From Eutreptiella sp. 'Long Island Sound 2002' (taxonomy: Eukaryota > Euglenozoa > Euglenophyceae > Eutreptiales > Eutreptiaceae), in the NCBI GenBank assembly GCA_964036045.1, contig OZ038380.1:171863245-171927244 (forward strand): 64,000 nt of DNA, written 5' to 3'. Numbering within the stretch: position 1 is the stretch's first letter; each line of letters opens with the position of its first letter. Of this stretch, positions 33,977 through 44,800 are shown piece after piece. The position numbers and the translations under genes are program-made. The notes beneath the pieces were generated by a model. That model was not told the DNA's origin. It saw nothing but the letters and a program-made list of their open reading frames with translations, and did not search any database.

Positions 33977-34711
33977 CAGGGGTCTCTATAGCGATGGATA
34001 ATCCGTCGTAAATCCATCGTCAAATTTTTCAAATCCATTGCAAATCCACCGTAAGCAATCCCGAATACCACATGCCACCAGATCCCTACCCCAACCCAAC
34101 AAAGCAACAAGAGGGGCCGCACAGTGGATTTACTTCACTCTAAGGTCTCCTTGGCGTGGTGGACCAACCGAGCCCGGTGTCCAAAAGGCATGTCATATCT
34201 TTGGAAATCTTCTGGCCGAAGCAAGGTGATGGCACGAACACTGTCAAAGCCATCCAACTTCAGCCTGTCACAGTATTTTTTGACTGAATTAGGAGCAGAT
34301 GCCCAAAACCAATCCCACAGATGGTCCACTGGTGCTGAGGTTGCAACCGCAGGTCCTTCACGTGTGTCAGGAGGCTGTGACACGGGCTGTTGTTTAGCTT
34401 GCGCCAATGATGTCACCACCACCAACAAAAAAAGTGCTTCATACATGCCCAAACAACTGAGCAGGGAGACAGGCCCTGCAACGAGATCTTTGGGGGCAGG
34501 GAGTGAAGGGGAACTGAGGGGGAACTGCAAGCTACCTACAGTGTGCCAAAAATTCTGGGCACAAGCTTCACACCATGCAAAAAAGGCAATAGTGCGGGGC
34601 AGGGGTATGTGTCACACAGGCATATCCATCGTAAATCCATCGTCAAAATGTTCAAATCCATCGCAAATCCACCGTCAAGCCCCCAAATATCCACCGCTAT
34701 AGAGACCCCTG
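33977..34711. mobile_element. hAT-like non-autonomous DNA transposon, 735 bp
   Basis: The left end is CAGGGGTCTCTATAGCG and the right end is its exact reverse complement; the match extends to about 24 bp with one mismatch. The 8 bases gtcccttt lie directly on both sides (33969-33976 and 34712-34719). A CAGGG start and an 8-bp target duplication are the hallmarks of hAT elements. Inside both ends are several direct copies of aaatccatcg / aaatccaccg (33997-34055 and 34622-34697), as expected for subterminal transposase-binding sites. The insertion target is a copy of repeat NE1, whose empty form is visible at 56743. No transposase is encoded; the interior is filled by a SAM-domain ORF on the minus strand. 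Confidence 0.85.
34135..34530 (-). CDS. SAM-domain ORF carried inside the hAT-like element
   Basis: The minus-strand frame ends in TGA at 34135. Its C-terminal half is a sterile alpha motif: VKKYCDRLKLDGFDSVRAIT, then LLRPEDFQRYDMPFGHRARL and VHHAKETLE. SAM domains are five-helix bundles that bind other proteins or RNA, often by polymerising; the L-L-x-P-E-D and G-H-R positions fit. The first part holds a hydrophobic stretch (YEALFLLVVVTSLAQA) and a proline- and threonine-rich linker. The reading could start at the methionine of that stretch (near 34446) or be a spliced exon entered at gtgtcacag (about 34366); the end could instead be used as a donor at GA|GTGAAG. The whole frame sits within the transposon, so it is either cargo of the element or a host exon picked up by it. 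Confidence 0.6.
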   Translation of the reverse strand: MQFPLSSPSLPAPKDLVAGPVSLLSCLGMYEALFLLVVVTSLAQAKQQPVSQPPDTREGPAVATSAPVDHLWDWFWASAPNSVKKYCDRLKLDGFDSVRAITLLRPEDFQRYDMPFGHRARLVHHAKETLE

Positions 34712-34764
34712 GTCCCTTTGGTCTGGAGGGGCGGGGCGGGGGGGGGGGGGGGTCGGGGGAGGTT

Positions 34765-34830
34765 CCCCGCCTCCTCCTGCGGTGTACGGCCATTCTAACA
34801 GTGCCGTGGGGTGGAGCAGGGGATGGCATG
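34765..34830 (+). repeat. Dispersed repeat shared with 57005-57065
   Basis: Both read cctcctcctgcggtgtacgg, then cc.ttcta and ccgtgggg / ccctgggg. At both places it follows an NE1 copy, so the two form a larger composite module. Confidence 0.75.
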
Positions 34831-35096
34831 GGATGGGAGTGCGCCCAAAACAGTCTTGATGGCACCGAAGGGTCCCTGAAGGCACGACGGCAGACCCCTC
34901 GGGGGGTCCCAGGCTCCCCCGCACCGGACTCAGGGCTGGGCGGGAAGAAAACTGCTTTGCAGGGGGGGGGGGGGGATGGCACGGAAGCCCATTTGCCCAA
35001 CCCCCGCCCCCCTCCCCCTCCTTGGTCGCCGTGCCGGGAGGGGGCGTTTGGGCTGGGGCTGCCCTACCTGCGGTGCCGGGGGGGGGGGGGGTCCGA

Positions 35097-35167
35097 CCCC
35101 AACATCCATGCCTCAAAATGATCCCCACGTCGCGCTGATCATTTTGACTACACATATGTGGGGGAAA
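35097..35167 (+). repeat. Dispersed repeat shared with 26690-26770
   Basis: See 26690-26770; same orientation. The following stretch 35170-36087 is GC-rich with frames open on several strands and no gene I can support. Confidence 0.75.
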
Positions 35168-36087
35168 TTTTTTTCGTGAAAAAAATTTCCGGGCCAAAAT
35201 TTGTGTTCCGGCGCCTTTGGTGGCAACATCCGTCCTTACACAAAACAAAGGGCCCGGCACGGAACCCCATTTCTGGAACCCCCCCCCCCTTCCTTCGCCG
35301 GGCGCCCATGCCATCCCCCCCCCCGCAAAGCAATTTTCGGGCCGCCCTACGAGGCCACCGCCACAGGGGCATGCCCTTGCCCGCGGGCGAGCGCAGGCCC
35401 TCCACGGACTGCTTTGCGCAGGGCCTTAGTGCGTGCGGTCAGCACCGTGAATCGACGCGGTTGTCGACGCATGGGCGACGCGTGGGCACGGGCATGCGCC
35501 GGGCTTCGCTGCGTCGGGGTCGCCCACGGTGTGCGTCTGAGAGTCAGCCCCACGCAGATAGACCAGAGGGCCATGTCACGTGGCATCAATGGCAAAGCTG
35601 ATGACGGCCGTGCTGGGCCAACCGACGGCGGTTGGACTGGGCGGTGCTGCAACACGAAAGTCCCGGCGACTCACAAGAGGCCCTGGAACACACAAAACAA
35701 AGGCCACCACCGCCGACAACGCACTGCGGGCGGCGCACGAGGGACGACCTTGGGCGCTTGTGGCCGTCCTTCTCCTCTTCATACGGCTGGGGCTCAATCA
35801 GGCTGGACCTGGCGACAGCGGCATCCCGGTGGCGGGTCAAAGAGGAGGCGGCTGAGTGAGGGGTGTGCAGTGGGGGGGGTGTGGCATCGGCCGGCAGCAG
35901 CCGCGTGAGGCAGAGTGCAGTGTCACAAACCAACAGATGCGGAGTCCGCCCTGCAGACGCACACAATGCGGCGTTCTGACCAAGAAAACCAAAGTGGCCA
36001 TCGGGTGTGACAGGAGACCCGAAGGCACCGCGTGCAAAAGGATTCGACGGCCACCAACCGACGGCGGTTGGTCGAATACCCCAACCG

Positions 36088-36202
36088 CAGTCGGGCGAGG
36101 AGGCGCTGGCAGTCGGGCGAGGAGGCGCTGGCAGTCGGGCGAGGAGGCGCTGGCAGTCGGGCGAGGAGGCGCTGGCAGTCGGGCGAGGAGGCGCTGGCAG
36201 TC
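36088..36202 (+). repeat. 22-bp minisatellite, about five copies
   Basis: Perfect or nearly perfect copies of cagtcgggcgaggaggcgctgg. The array follows a cggcggttgg cluster. From 36203 to 37330 I see no gene. Confidence 0.95.
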
Positions 36203-37342
36203 GACGCTTGATTGGTGGCACTAGGGGGGCCATCGAACGGTTCTGGGCACCTCACCGATGGCGGCGCGCACGCGGCCAACCAGGGCGGCGCACACGCGGC
36301 CAACGAGGATGGGCGGCCCACGGTGCCGGTGGGGGGCCAGCGGTGCGCGTTCAACCGCCGGGGCGTGGTCGCTCGAGGTCGGGAGTGGATCCATCCCGGA
36401 CAACAGAAGAGGGCCCCGTACTGAAAACCGGTGCTGGTTCAAGCATCCGATTCATCACGTGGATACTGTTGCAACAGCCCCCGCACCCAACTCTATGCAT
36501 TGCCCCCGCCCTCCTTGTCGAAGGTGCGGGCACATGTGCAGTTCAGAGCGCAAAGGCCCGATGCCAGTGACGGACACGTGCACAGGCCTACCCTGTTGAC
36601 CGGACAGCGGGTTCGGGTGGGAGTGCCAGGGAAACTGTGTGGATCTGCGGGCCCTGCCCCGCCCGCGCTGTCATGGCACGAGTCGCGTGTGCAGCACGGG
36701 AGAGTCATCATAAATTCATTTGCGTCGCTGTTGTATTGCGATTTGCGGCGGTTGATATGATTTTTCTCATTCTGTCGGACTCAGACTGTTTTTGGCCTTA
36801 AATTGCATGCCGATTGATAAGATGTGACTGCCACCGCGGTGTTGAATGTGTTGACGGTCTAGGGCATACCAAAGTGTGCCAAATGAATACAGTACGTAGA
36901 CCTGCCGAGGCACTTGGACGCACCCAGCCCCAGTGCGGCTCGTGTTGCATCGCCGTGGCCCTACGGCAGGGGGGACAGGGGCCCACTGTGTGCAGGCGGG
37001 TCAGCCACATCCCAATTGATCCAGCAGGACTCAGGCAAACAACCGAACGTGCACACAAACAGAGCGGTCCCCATCGACCCTCGTTTTCTTTTGGGGGGGG
37101 GGGGGGCCAAGAGAAGCTGGCTGGCTTGCGCACCACATGGTACTCAAGAGGGTAGGCGGGCTTTCAGTTTTGGGGGGGGGGGGGTTGATAGACCCCCAAA
37201 ATCCTACCGAGACTGACCCCCGGGCCCCGGAGGCGACCCAGACCCAAAACGATGCTAAGACACAGGGGGTGTACGTGGGGAGTGAACTTGGGACTTGATT
37301 TCGTTCGGGTGCAAGTTGCAGATGCGGACCGCTGCATGGGCA

Positions 37343-37383
37343 CCAGATCCGCTACCACAGTCATTTGTGGGGTCATCGTAGAA
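37343..37383 (+). repeat. SINE-like family fragment, opposite orientation
   Basis: About 37 bases from agatccgctaccacagtcat onward are identical to the reverse complement of 39778-39814, part of the SINE-like copy at 39665-39860. Confidence 0.8.
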
Positions 37384-38337
37384 CGGGACCGCTCGGCACC
37401 TCGACCCCGAGAAAGACGGGGGTTGGGGGTCACAGGCTGTACTTCAGATTCACAAACCTTTACATAACGCACTCACAACATCCGTTGCAACAAATGGGGT
37501 TTGCCATCCACCGAACGAATGTCTGCGGGGACGACAGAGTCCAGCCGTAAAGCACAACGTGCCCGGTCCTGAAAACCCTCTCAAACTCGGGACATAGGCA
37601 TCACCTTACAGCCCCCAATCTTGGGTTGCACGGGTTACCCTTTGCGGGTTGCTTAGCACCGGGCTCTCCAACTTCATAAGGTCTATCCTGCCCGCCCAGC
37701 ATCCCCCCCGGGAGAAGGAGGCCGGGTAAATTCCAGAGCGGCTGCAAAAGCGGTTACTAGCGGTTAGACAAGCGGTTGTGGGGCTGGCGGTGACATAACC
37801 GTTGAAAGGCGGGGCAGCAGATCAAAGCACTCGGAACGGTAATGACCGGCGAACTGATGGGGGAATGGGGTTACCCCCCCCCCCCCCCCTCACAAGAGCC
37901 TCCCCCGCAAACACATTCTATTGGATCCATGCGGTCCGGCAGGTGCACGAAGTGAAGCCCAACAGACGTCCGTGGGCTGGACACAAAACGGGCACACCTG
38001 CGCCGCAGCGGGGCTTCGGGTGCAGGCTCCACGGGGCCCTTTACCAGCGTGTACTTGTATTTGCCCGTTTGCAGGAGCACTATGGCCCCTCCGACCTGCG
38101 GACCACACAATGAGGAGGTGCAGCCTTGCCTGATCGGTCCTCTACAGGGCGGTCCCCAAGAGCAAAACGTACAAAAACTGCTGGCGGTCGTCAAACCTCG
38201 CTTGCGGATCGAACGATAACCAACGGCGCTTGAACGGTAACCGACGGCGGTTTAAGGGGCTTCGAGCCAACGCAAGTGGGCTGACTTGTGGATCCACAGA
38301 AGCACCCTCCCAGGGATGAGAGGAGGGGATGAGGGGG

Positions 38338-38435
38338 TCTGGGACACAGAATTATGTGTACCAAAAATGGCCCGACAAGGTTTTTCCGACGGTAAATTTC
38401 GTTTTTTCCCGCGGTGGTCACTTTGGTCGGGGGGG
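38338..38435 (+). repeat. Dispersed repeat NE1 (copy 3)
   Basis: Reads gtgtaccaaaaatggcccga, then cggtaaatttcgttttttcc and tggtcactttggtcgggg. It has no insertion at the hAT target site. Confidence 0.85.
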
Positions 38436-38637
38436 GGGCGGGGGGTCCTCCTCAGGGTGTCAGGGTGTTCCAATACATCCCTGCCCCCTCCGACCTCAAC
38501 CACGCATACCTTCAGCACTTGCGTCTGGCCCTTCTCCATGATGCAAACGTCGTCACCGTGCACAAGCATCGGTGCATTCATGCCTGCAGCACAAACAGGC
38601 ATGTCTGCGGAGCCCACTGACCAGCTGCGTGTTGTCC

Positions 38638-38832
38638 AGACATGCCACTAGTGTCCAGCAGGGAAACTGGTTCTCAGTAGGAATCGGCCCCGTACCAAAG
38701 GCCACTCAGTAATACCCGCCCCGCCCCCTGCACCACCAGAACTCAGTAGGAACGTGCTGCGCCCAGCGTGTGGACCCTGCTGCATCCGATCATGGCTGAG
38801 CTGGCAGACGCTAGTGGGAAGTCTGGTGTTGT
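38638..38832 (+). repeat. Dispersed repeat shared with 55948-56142
   Basis: About 190 bp alike in the same orientation: gacatgccactag, then ggcagggaaactggttctc-like text, ccactcag, aactcagtaggaa and ctggcagacgct. Confidence 0.85.
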
Positions 38833-39035
38833 CTTGCAATACCCCTAAAATTGGGCCTGCCAATGCATTGCCGTCCGGATGCAAACGAGACAGGGGCACC
38901 CAGCATCCCACCAGTGTGGCCCCGGAGCTGGCGTCCGCTGTCTCGGAAGGGCACAGTGCAGAATTCACACACAACACCCAAATCTGATTTAAAACCGTCT
39001 CTGAAATGTTGGAAATCACAGATGAAGCTGTATCA

Positions 39036-39440
39036 CTACCACACCACACCGAGCCCCACGCCACGCCACACCACGCCACGCCACACCACGCACCGCACCG
39101 CACCGCACAGCACCCCACCCCATCCCACCCCACCCCATCCCACCCCACCCCACCCCACACCACCACCCCACACCACACCACACCACCACCCCACACCACA
39201 CCACACCACACCACACCACACCACACCACACCACACCACACCACACCATACCACACCACACCACACCATACCACACCACACCACACCACACCACACCACA
39301 CCACACCACACCACACCATACCATGCCATACTGTACTGTACTGTACTGTACCGTACCGTACCGTACAGAATCATCCCACACAGCCAGGGACGTGCATATC
39401 CAGGGGAACGGGGTGGGGGGTGATTTGCCAGACCCACCTA
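39036..39440 (+). repeat. (CCACA)n-type array with shared right flank, copy 1
   Basis: A pentanucleotide array, with cgcca and cccat variants at its left side, is followed by catgccatactgtactg, cagccagggacgtgcatatc and gatttgccagacccacc. The same flank follows the second array at 40106. Confidence 0.95.
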
Positions 39441-39659
39441 CTCTGGAGCTGCGAGACACCCTCGCCAGCAACCGGGTTCCCCCACGCTGTTTCTGCGAGT
39501 TCGAAGCCATGTGGGCCCTCACCCACCACCTCGCAGGCCAAGGCGACTGGCAGCCTGAGCCACGCCGGCGCACACCCCAAAGGGGCGGCCCCAGCAACGT
39601 CTTTGGCAGCAACATCGTCGACCTTCTCGTCCTTGACCTGAACTGTCTGCCAGCTCCCG
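39432..39659 (+). CDS. Exon-like plus-strand ORF, unrecognised protein
   Basis: From a possible acceptor (gtgatttgccag) the frame reads LELRDTLASNRVPPRCFCEF, then EAMWALTHHLAGQGDWQPEP and FGSNIVDLLVLDLNCLPAP, and ends at CCCG|GTATGC. Codons end mostly in C or G and the composition is that of a folded protein. It begins inside the flank shared by the two (CCACA)n arrays and ends 6 bases before a SINE-like copy. The text gctcccggtatgcag recurs at 39927-39941, so this boundary is part of a duplication. No family is recognised. Confidence 0.4.
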
Positions 39660-39664
39660 GTATG

Positions 39665-39860
39665 CAGTTTTTTTGTTTTTTTTTGGCTCAGACCAAGGTG
39701 AGCTGGCGTAGCCTGCTCCCTTCACAGTACTCGAGGTAACCCCTCGGAATCAAGGTTCAGAGCTGTCCAGTGCTACGATGACCCCACAAATGACTGTGGT
39801 AGCGGATCTGACACGTAATGAGGATTAGCTGAGTCCGAAACCAGGTGATGCAGTGGGAGA
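39665..39860 (-). mobile_element. SINE-like element, full copy 1
   Basis: Copies share ctcagaccaaggtgagctgg, cgtagcctgctc, cagtactcgaggt, aaggttcagagctgtcc, gtgctacgatgatcccac and atgcagtgggagactg. Each copy has a T-run at its left edge, which on the minus strand is an A-tail at the 3' end, as expected for a LINE-mobilised SINE. Other copies: 46125-46195, 47690-47828, 48815-48895, 49108-49308, 49786-49840, 52015-52200, and a piece at 37343. A weak A-box match (tggcgtagcctg) is on the plus strand, so the promoter is unclear. Confidence 0.65.
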
Positions 39861-40105
39861 CTGCCACACCCGTAGGCTTCCCAGTGTGCATGAGGCACAA
39901 TGACGGTAGGCTGGAGGCTGCCGGCTCCCGGTATGCAGTGCAGGCGGTGCAAGTGTGGCAGGCGGCGTGGCAAGTGCAGAGACAGGCAGCGGACAGGCGC
40001 AACACACCACACGCAGCGCGGGCTTAGACACACAGCCCTCCTGTTTTGCATTACCTGTACAAGACATCCCGGCATTGCCTTTCAGTAACAGGGCCTTCGG
40101 CACAT

Positions 40106-40440
40106 CACACCACACCACACCACACCACACCACACCACACCACACCACACCACACCACACCACACCACACCACACCACACCACACCACACCACACCACAC
40201 CACACCACACCACACCACACCACACCACACCACACCACACCTCACCACACCACACCACACCACACCACACCACACCACACCACACCACACCACACCACAC
40301 CACACCACACCACACCACACCACACCACACCATGCCATACTATACCGTACTGTACCGAACCGTATCATCATCCACAGCCAGAGATGTGCATATCCATGTG
40401 TTGAATGGGGCGGAGGGTGATTTGCCAGACCCACCAATCC
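40106..40440 (+). repeat. (CCACA)n array with shared right flank, copy 2
   Basis: About 45 nearly perfect copies of a pentanucleotide to 40331, then catgccatactataccgtac, cagccagagatgtgcatatcc and gatttgccagacccacc, the same flank as copy 1. Confidence 0.95.
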
Positions 40441-40578
40441 AGATTTTGGGGAAACTCACCAACCCAAAAATTTACCACCCCCACCCACCCACTCGACACA
40501 TGCAGTCCACAAGGGCATCGCACAAGCTCAGGACTCCTTTCAAGCAGTTTTTATAGCAATTGCAGTTTTGCAGTTGAA

Positions 40579-40880
40579 TCATTTCTCATCCTCCGAATCG
40601 GAGGATGAGGAGTCAGAAGACAGAGACTCTGACGAAGAAGACAAGTCAAGACTCAGAGAATGCCTTGGAGTGCTTCTTCTCCTTTCCCTGTCATGCTGCT
40701 TGGCAGCAGTGTTCCTCTCGAACCTCTGAGCACCACGGTCAGCAACTGCCAATCGGAAGCGTGCACGCCGTGCATTAGTGCACATGTCTTCCCAAATCTC
40801 TCGGGGTCGGTACTGAATGTGCCAAATTGGATGGTTTTCTGTGGTCGTCGTCATTGTTGCCTGATTTGTGCCCACTGTTG
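40579..40880 (-). CDS. C-terminal exon with Ser/Asp/Glu-rich tail, unrecognised
   Basis: The frame reads IWHIQYRPREIWEDMCTNAR, then RARFRLAVADRGAQRFERN, a basic stretch (AAKQHDRERRRSTPRH) and a tail of serines and acidic residues ending SSSSDSEDEK before TGA at 40579. It extends upstream past a run of 15 C on this strand, where coding is doubtful. The tail type is common in nuclear proteins and is a likely CK2 target. It lies downstream of the FHA exons on the same strand and might be the end of that gene. No domain is named. Confidence 0.45.
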
Positions 40881-41861
40881 TCCCGTGGGGGGGGGGGGGG
40901 GAATATGGGGCATATTCGGAAAGCCCTTGAAAACGGGCTATTTGGAACACCCCAGGTCTGCAGGCTGTACTGACGACATGTTTGAGATTTTCGAATCTTC
41001 GAATCTTGAAGCGAAATGATTTTTGTGGTGTGTCCAAATGGCTCGCAGGTGCCTATAAGTGTTCAGCCGGCCATCTGGACCACCAGCAGACCCCGGTTTT
41101 GATCAGAGATGACAAAATAAAATGATTGGATTTTGGTATGATGCCTGATCCTCAGAACCTGCAGCCGCGTCCTGGCTTTGTGTGGGTGAAATCAGGGTAC
41201 AGTGAGGCCTTTGCATTGAGCAAGGTCCGGCTGACCAAACCAAGCGAAATGTGGGCGTCACAACTGGCGGCCTGTGGGCCATGCCTGTGAAGGCACACAG
41301 GCTGCAGGATTGAGGGAAATTGAAGTAATATGTTCCCATTCACAAGCAGGGGGATGTGTGCCCCAATGGGGTCCCAGCCCTTGTGGAGCGGGACAACAAT
41401 GGCGACGATTCAGATTCGGAATAATCAGTGGTCCCCTGTGCATTGCTCTGTCTCGTGCATCGTCATATTTCCAGCTCTGTCCTCAAAAATGTGAACACCT
41501 ACCCCCCCCCCTTAACCCAAATGGCCTTTTCTCACAGACCCCCCCGAACGGAACGAAATTTTAGCGCGTTGGACCCAGAGTTCAAAAGCCCCAGGGAAAA
41601 TGCCAAGTTGGCACATTCTGAATGTCCCCAAGAGGACGAGCATCAAAATTGTACTCTGTCCGGGGCACACCGCCCCGAGCCAAAACCAGACAGTGCTCCA
41701 CCAGATCCGCGCGGAACCGTTTGGGGCGCAAGCAAAACCGTGTCCATTGCGAGAGTGCTTGCCCAACACCTGCATCTTCCCGTCCCGCTCCCTGGCGCAG
41801 CCACAGAAAGGCGACCTGCACCCCAGTCGACCCACCCCTGAAGACCAAGAAGGGTGACCAC

Positions 41862-44800
41862 CTTGAGCTGTGACCACCACATGGTCTTCCTTCACTTCCA
41901 GGGATGCATGGTTCCGGCTGACGTTGGGGTCTGTGATGCCTGACGGGGGACAAAGGGTCCGTGATGCCTCGGGCAGGACCCCCAGCACTGTCAGACTGCT
42001 GGCATTACCGGCCGCTGCCTCATTTCCTGGGGGGGGGCGAGACCTACTTAAAAAGTGAGGATTGGAATGGGGTTGAAAATTGATGATGCAGACAGACAGA
42101 CAGTACAGCAATACAAATTGAGGTAATGCACTCCACAGCATCCACAGCAGTGCCTCATTTCCTGGGGGGGGGCTGTCTGTATGAGCGTGTGATTCCTGCG
42201 CGATTGCATTGTGTGAATTGCATGCCAAACTCCCATACCCCATGCTCCATACCCGAGACCACAGGGCCTAGATGCCAAGGCATCCAGGCGATGCCGAAGC
42301 GCTCTCGTCGCTACCTCGTTGCGCAATCCAAAACAACGGCAATGGGCTTCATACAGCGCCACCAACGGTTGTTGTTTGTAGTCGCAATTGGGTCCTATCG
42401 GTAGGCCCTCCACAAAATACAAAAGCCTTTGGCACAACCAGTCGAGCTATGAAAACAGACTCTTGGACAGGTTTAGCCCTCTGCCCTGCACGCAAGGCCC
42501 CCTGTCTACCAGCCCAGCATGCGACCAACATGAAGCAGGATGCTTCGGGGGAGGGTAAAGGTAAAGGTAAAGTGCTCGGGCGATCTCCGAACTCCAGCGT
42601 ATCCGTGATCCCTACCTGTCCCAAGGCACAGCAGTGTTGCTTGACGGAACGCTGTGTGTACTGTGGACGTTCCGTTCATTCTGTCATCGAGTCTATCGAG
42701 ACGGCGGGTAAGCACCCTCAGCCAAGACGGCATGGGAGGTGCTGGCTCACATACTGGAGCACAGGACCGCAAAAAACGAGAGGACACCGGTACTACGTGC
42801 TCCAGAAGCTGGATGCCTGCCCGAAGGGACGTACGCGCAGCCAGCTGCTTGTCCACAGGCTGGGCCCCTGGTGGCAAACACGTGCAGATGGCCCGTGGCG
42901 AGTGACAGCCCAGCCGGGGCGCCGCGACCACTATGACCTGAGCTACGCGAGGCCTTCCACAGGTAGTGCACCAGTCGGTTGCAAACACGCGCACCATTGG
43001 CACTACATCCGAGACAAAATATGGCTCGGCCTGAAAAGCCGTAGCCCCTTCCGCATACAACAAGACAGGGCGCCCATCGCAAAATATAGGCGGGGAAATG
43101 AGTAGGCCATAGCAGGTCAAGCGCCGAGGGCGGGTCAGCAGACATCGACCCCAGACAACAGCCTGTGACCAGAGAACAGCACACTGGGCAGCACATCTCA
43201 TCCTGTCCCTGCTGTGATGGGTGGTCAGTGGCGTGTAGCACGTCCAGCTTGGCTCGCCGAATGCCCAAGATGGACACCGTAACGCCGGGACTGCTGTGAT
43301 GGGTGGTCAGTGGCGTGTAGCACGTCCAGCTTGGCTCGCCGAATGCCCAAGATGGACACCGTAACGCCGGGACTGCTGTGATGGGTGGTCAGTGGCGTGT
43401 AGCACGTCCAGCTTGGCTCGCCGAATGCCCAAGATGGACACCGTAACGCCGGGACTGCTGTGATGGGTGGTCAGTGGCGTGTAGCACGTCCAGCTTGACT
43501 CGCCGAATGCCCTAGATGGACACCGTAACGCCGGGACTGCTGTGATGGGTGGTCAGTGGCGTGTAGCACGTCCAGCTTGGCTCGCCGAATGCCCTGGAAG
43601 GACACCGTAACGCCGGGACTGCTGTGATGGGTAGTCAGTGGCGTGTAGCACGTCCAGCTTGGCTCGCCGAATGCCCAAGATGGACACCGTAACGCCGGGA
43701 CTGCTGTGATAGGTGGTCAGTGGCGTGTAGCACGTCCAGCTTGGCTCGCCGAATGCCCAAGATGGACACCGTAACGCCGGGACTGCGGTGTTTGGTGACC
43801 CGTGTGTTGAAGCTAGTCCAGCTTGGCTCGCCGAATGCCCGAAGAGGGCACCGTAACGCCGGGACCGCTGTGAGAAAACACACAGGCAATACACACCCCG
43901 CCCTACCCTCAACAGGCACACCCTCAGGTCCCTAAACCTGCCACTTGCCGTGCTCCCTCCCCTGGTGTTCACCCTCACACTGGCGGTGTTCAGCCCCGAC
44001 CGGCTCGCGGAACGCCTTATGAGACGTCCTATCGCCCTCAGGCCCACCTGCACCCTGGTTTCAGCGGTATCGGTATGTTCCAACGTTTGTACACCCCTTC
44101 CACCTGGGTACGCGTGGCTGTTACGCCCATGTCCCTTGGTTTGACACGCCATTCTCAAAGGCGACAGGGCGCTGCCGAGCGGTGTTGGTCCCGCAGACAG
44201 TGCTTCGGGGGAGGGGCAGTGGGTTCTCCGCCCGCCGGCGCCCTGCCCCCCCCCCCCAAAAGCCCCCTGAAAGCTACACCCCACTTCAAGGGAGCGAAAC
44301 CACGGTTGCTTCCCCGAGGGTCACGCGGCAGGGTGCCTTTGGCGCTGACAGAACAAGAGGCTCCACGGCCTCCAGGGAGCGAAAACTCCGGCGGCTTTAC
44401 CATGCCACAGCCGTCTGCAAGGGGAAAAAAAGACAAGAAGCCCCTGCGTCACACGGACAAAATAGTATGCTCACGGTCACCCTCCGACCTCCATCGGTTA
44501 CCCCCCAACTGCCATCGGTTGCCCTTCAACCGCCCTCGGGTACCCACCACTCCCACACCACACCACACGCCATGGAAAGGCACGGATGGCACCCACCCCC
44601 CGTGCTGCAATGTGCAGAATGATGGACCACAAGTGGGCAAGGTGGCTACATGACTCCTGACGGATGGGAGGTCCCCACCGCTTCACAGCGGGGGGCAGAA
44701 TCAGAAGTGGCCCACGAGTGGGTAAGGTGGCTACATAGCCCATGCCGCCTGGGCGGTCCCCACCACTTCCGAGCGGGGCGCAGAATCATAAGTGGCCCAC

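Noticed and set aside
39665-39860. Dinoflagellate spliced-leader relic (ttttggctcag)
   Set aside because: Only a short part resembles the known leader, it is not at a gene start, and the other copies diverge at this word.
38648-40437. ORFs of repeated WCGVV / HTTPH
   Set aside because: Translations of the (CCACA)n arrays.
42272-43105. 277-codon plus ORF as a gene
   Set aside because: The opposite strand is equally open and more protein-like; no domain on either strand.
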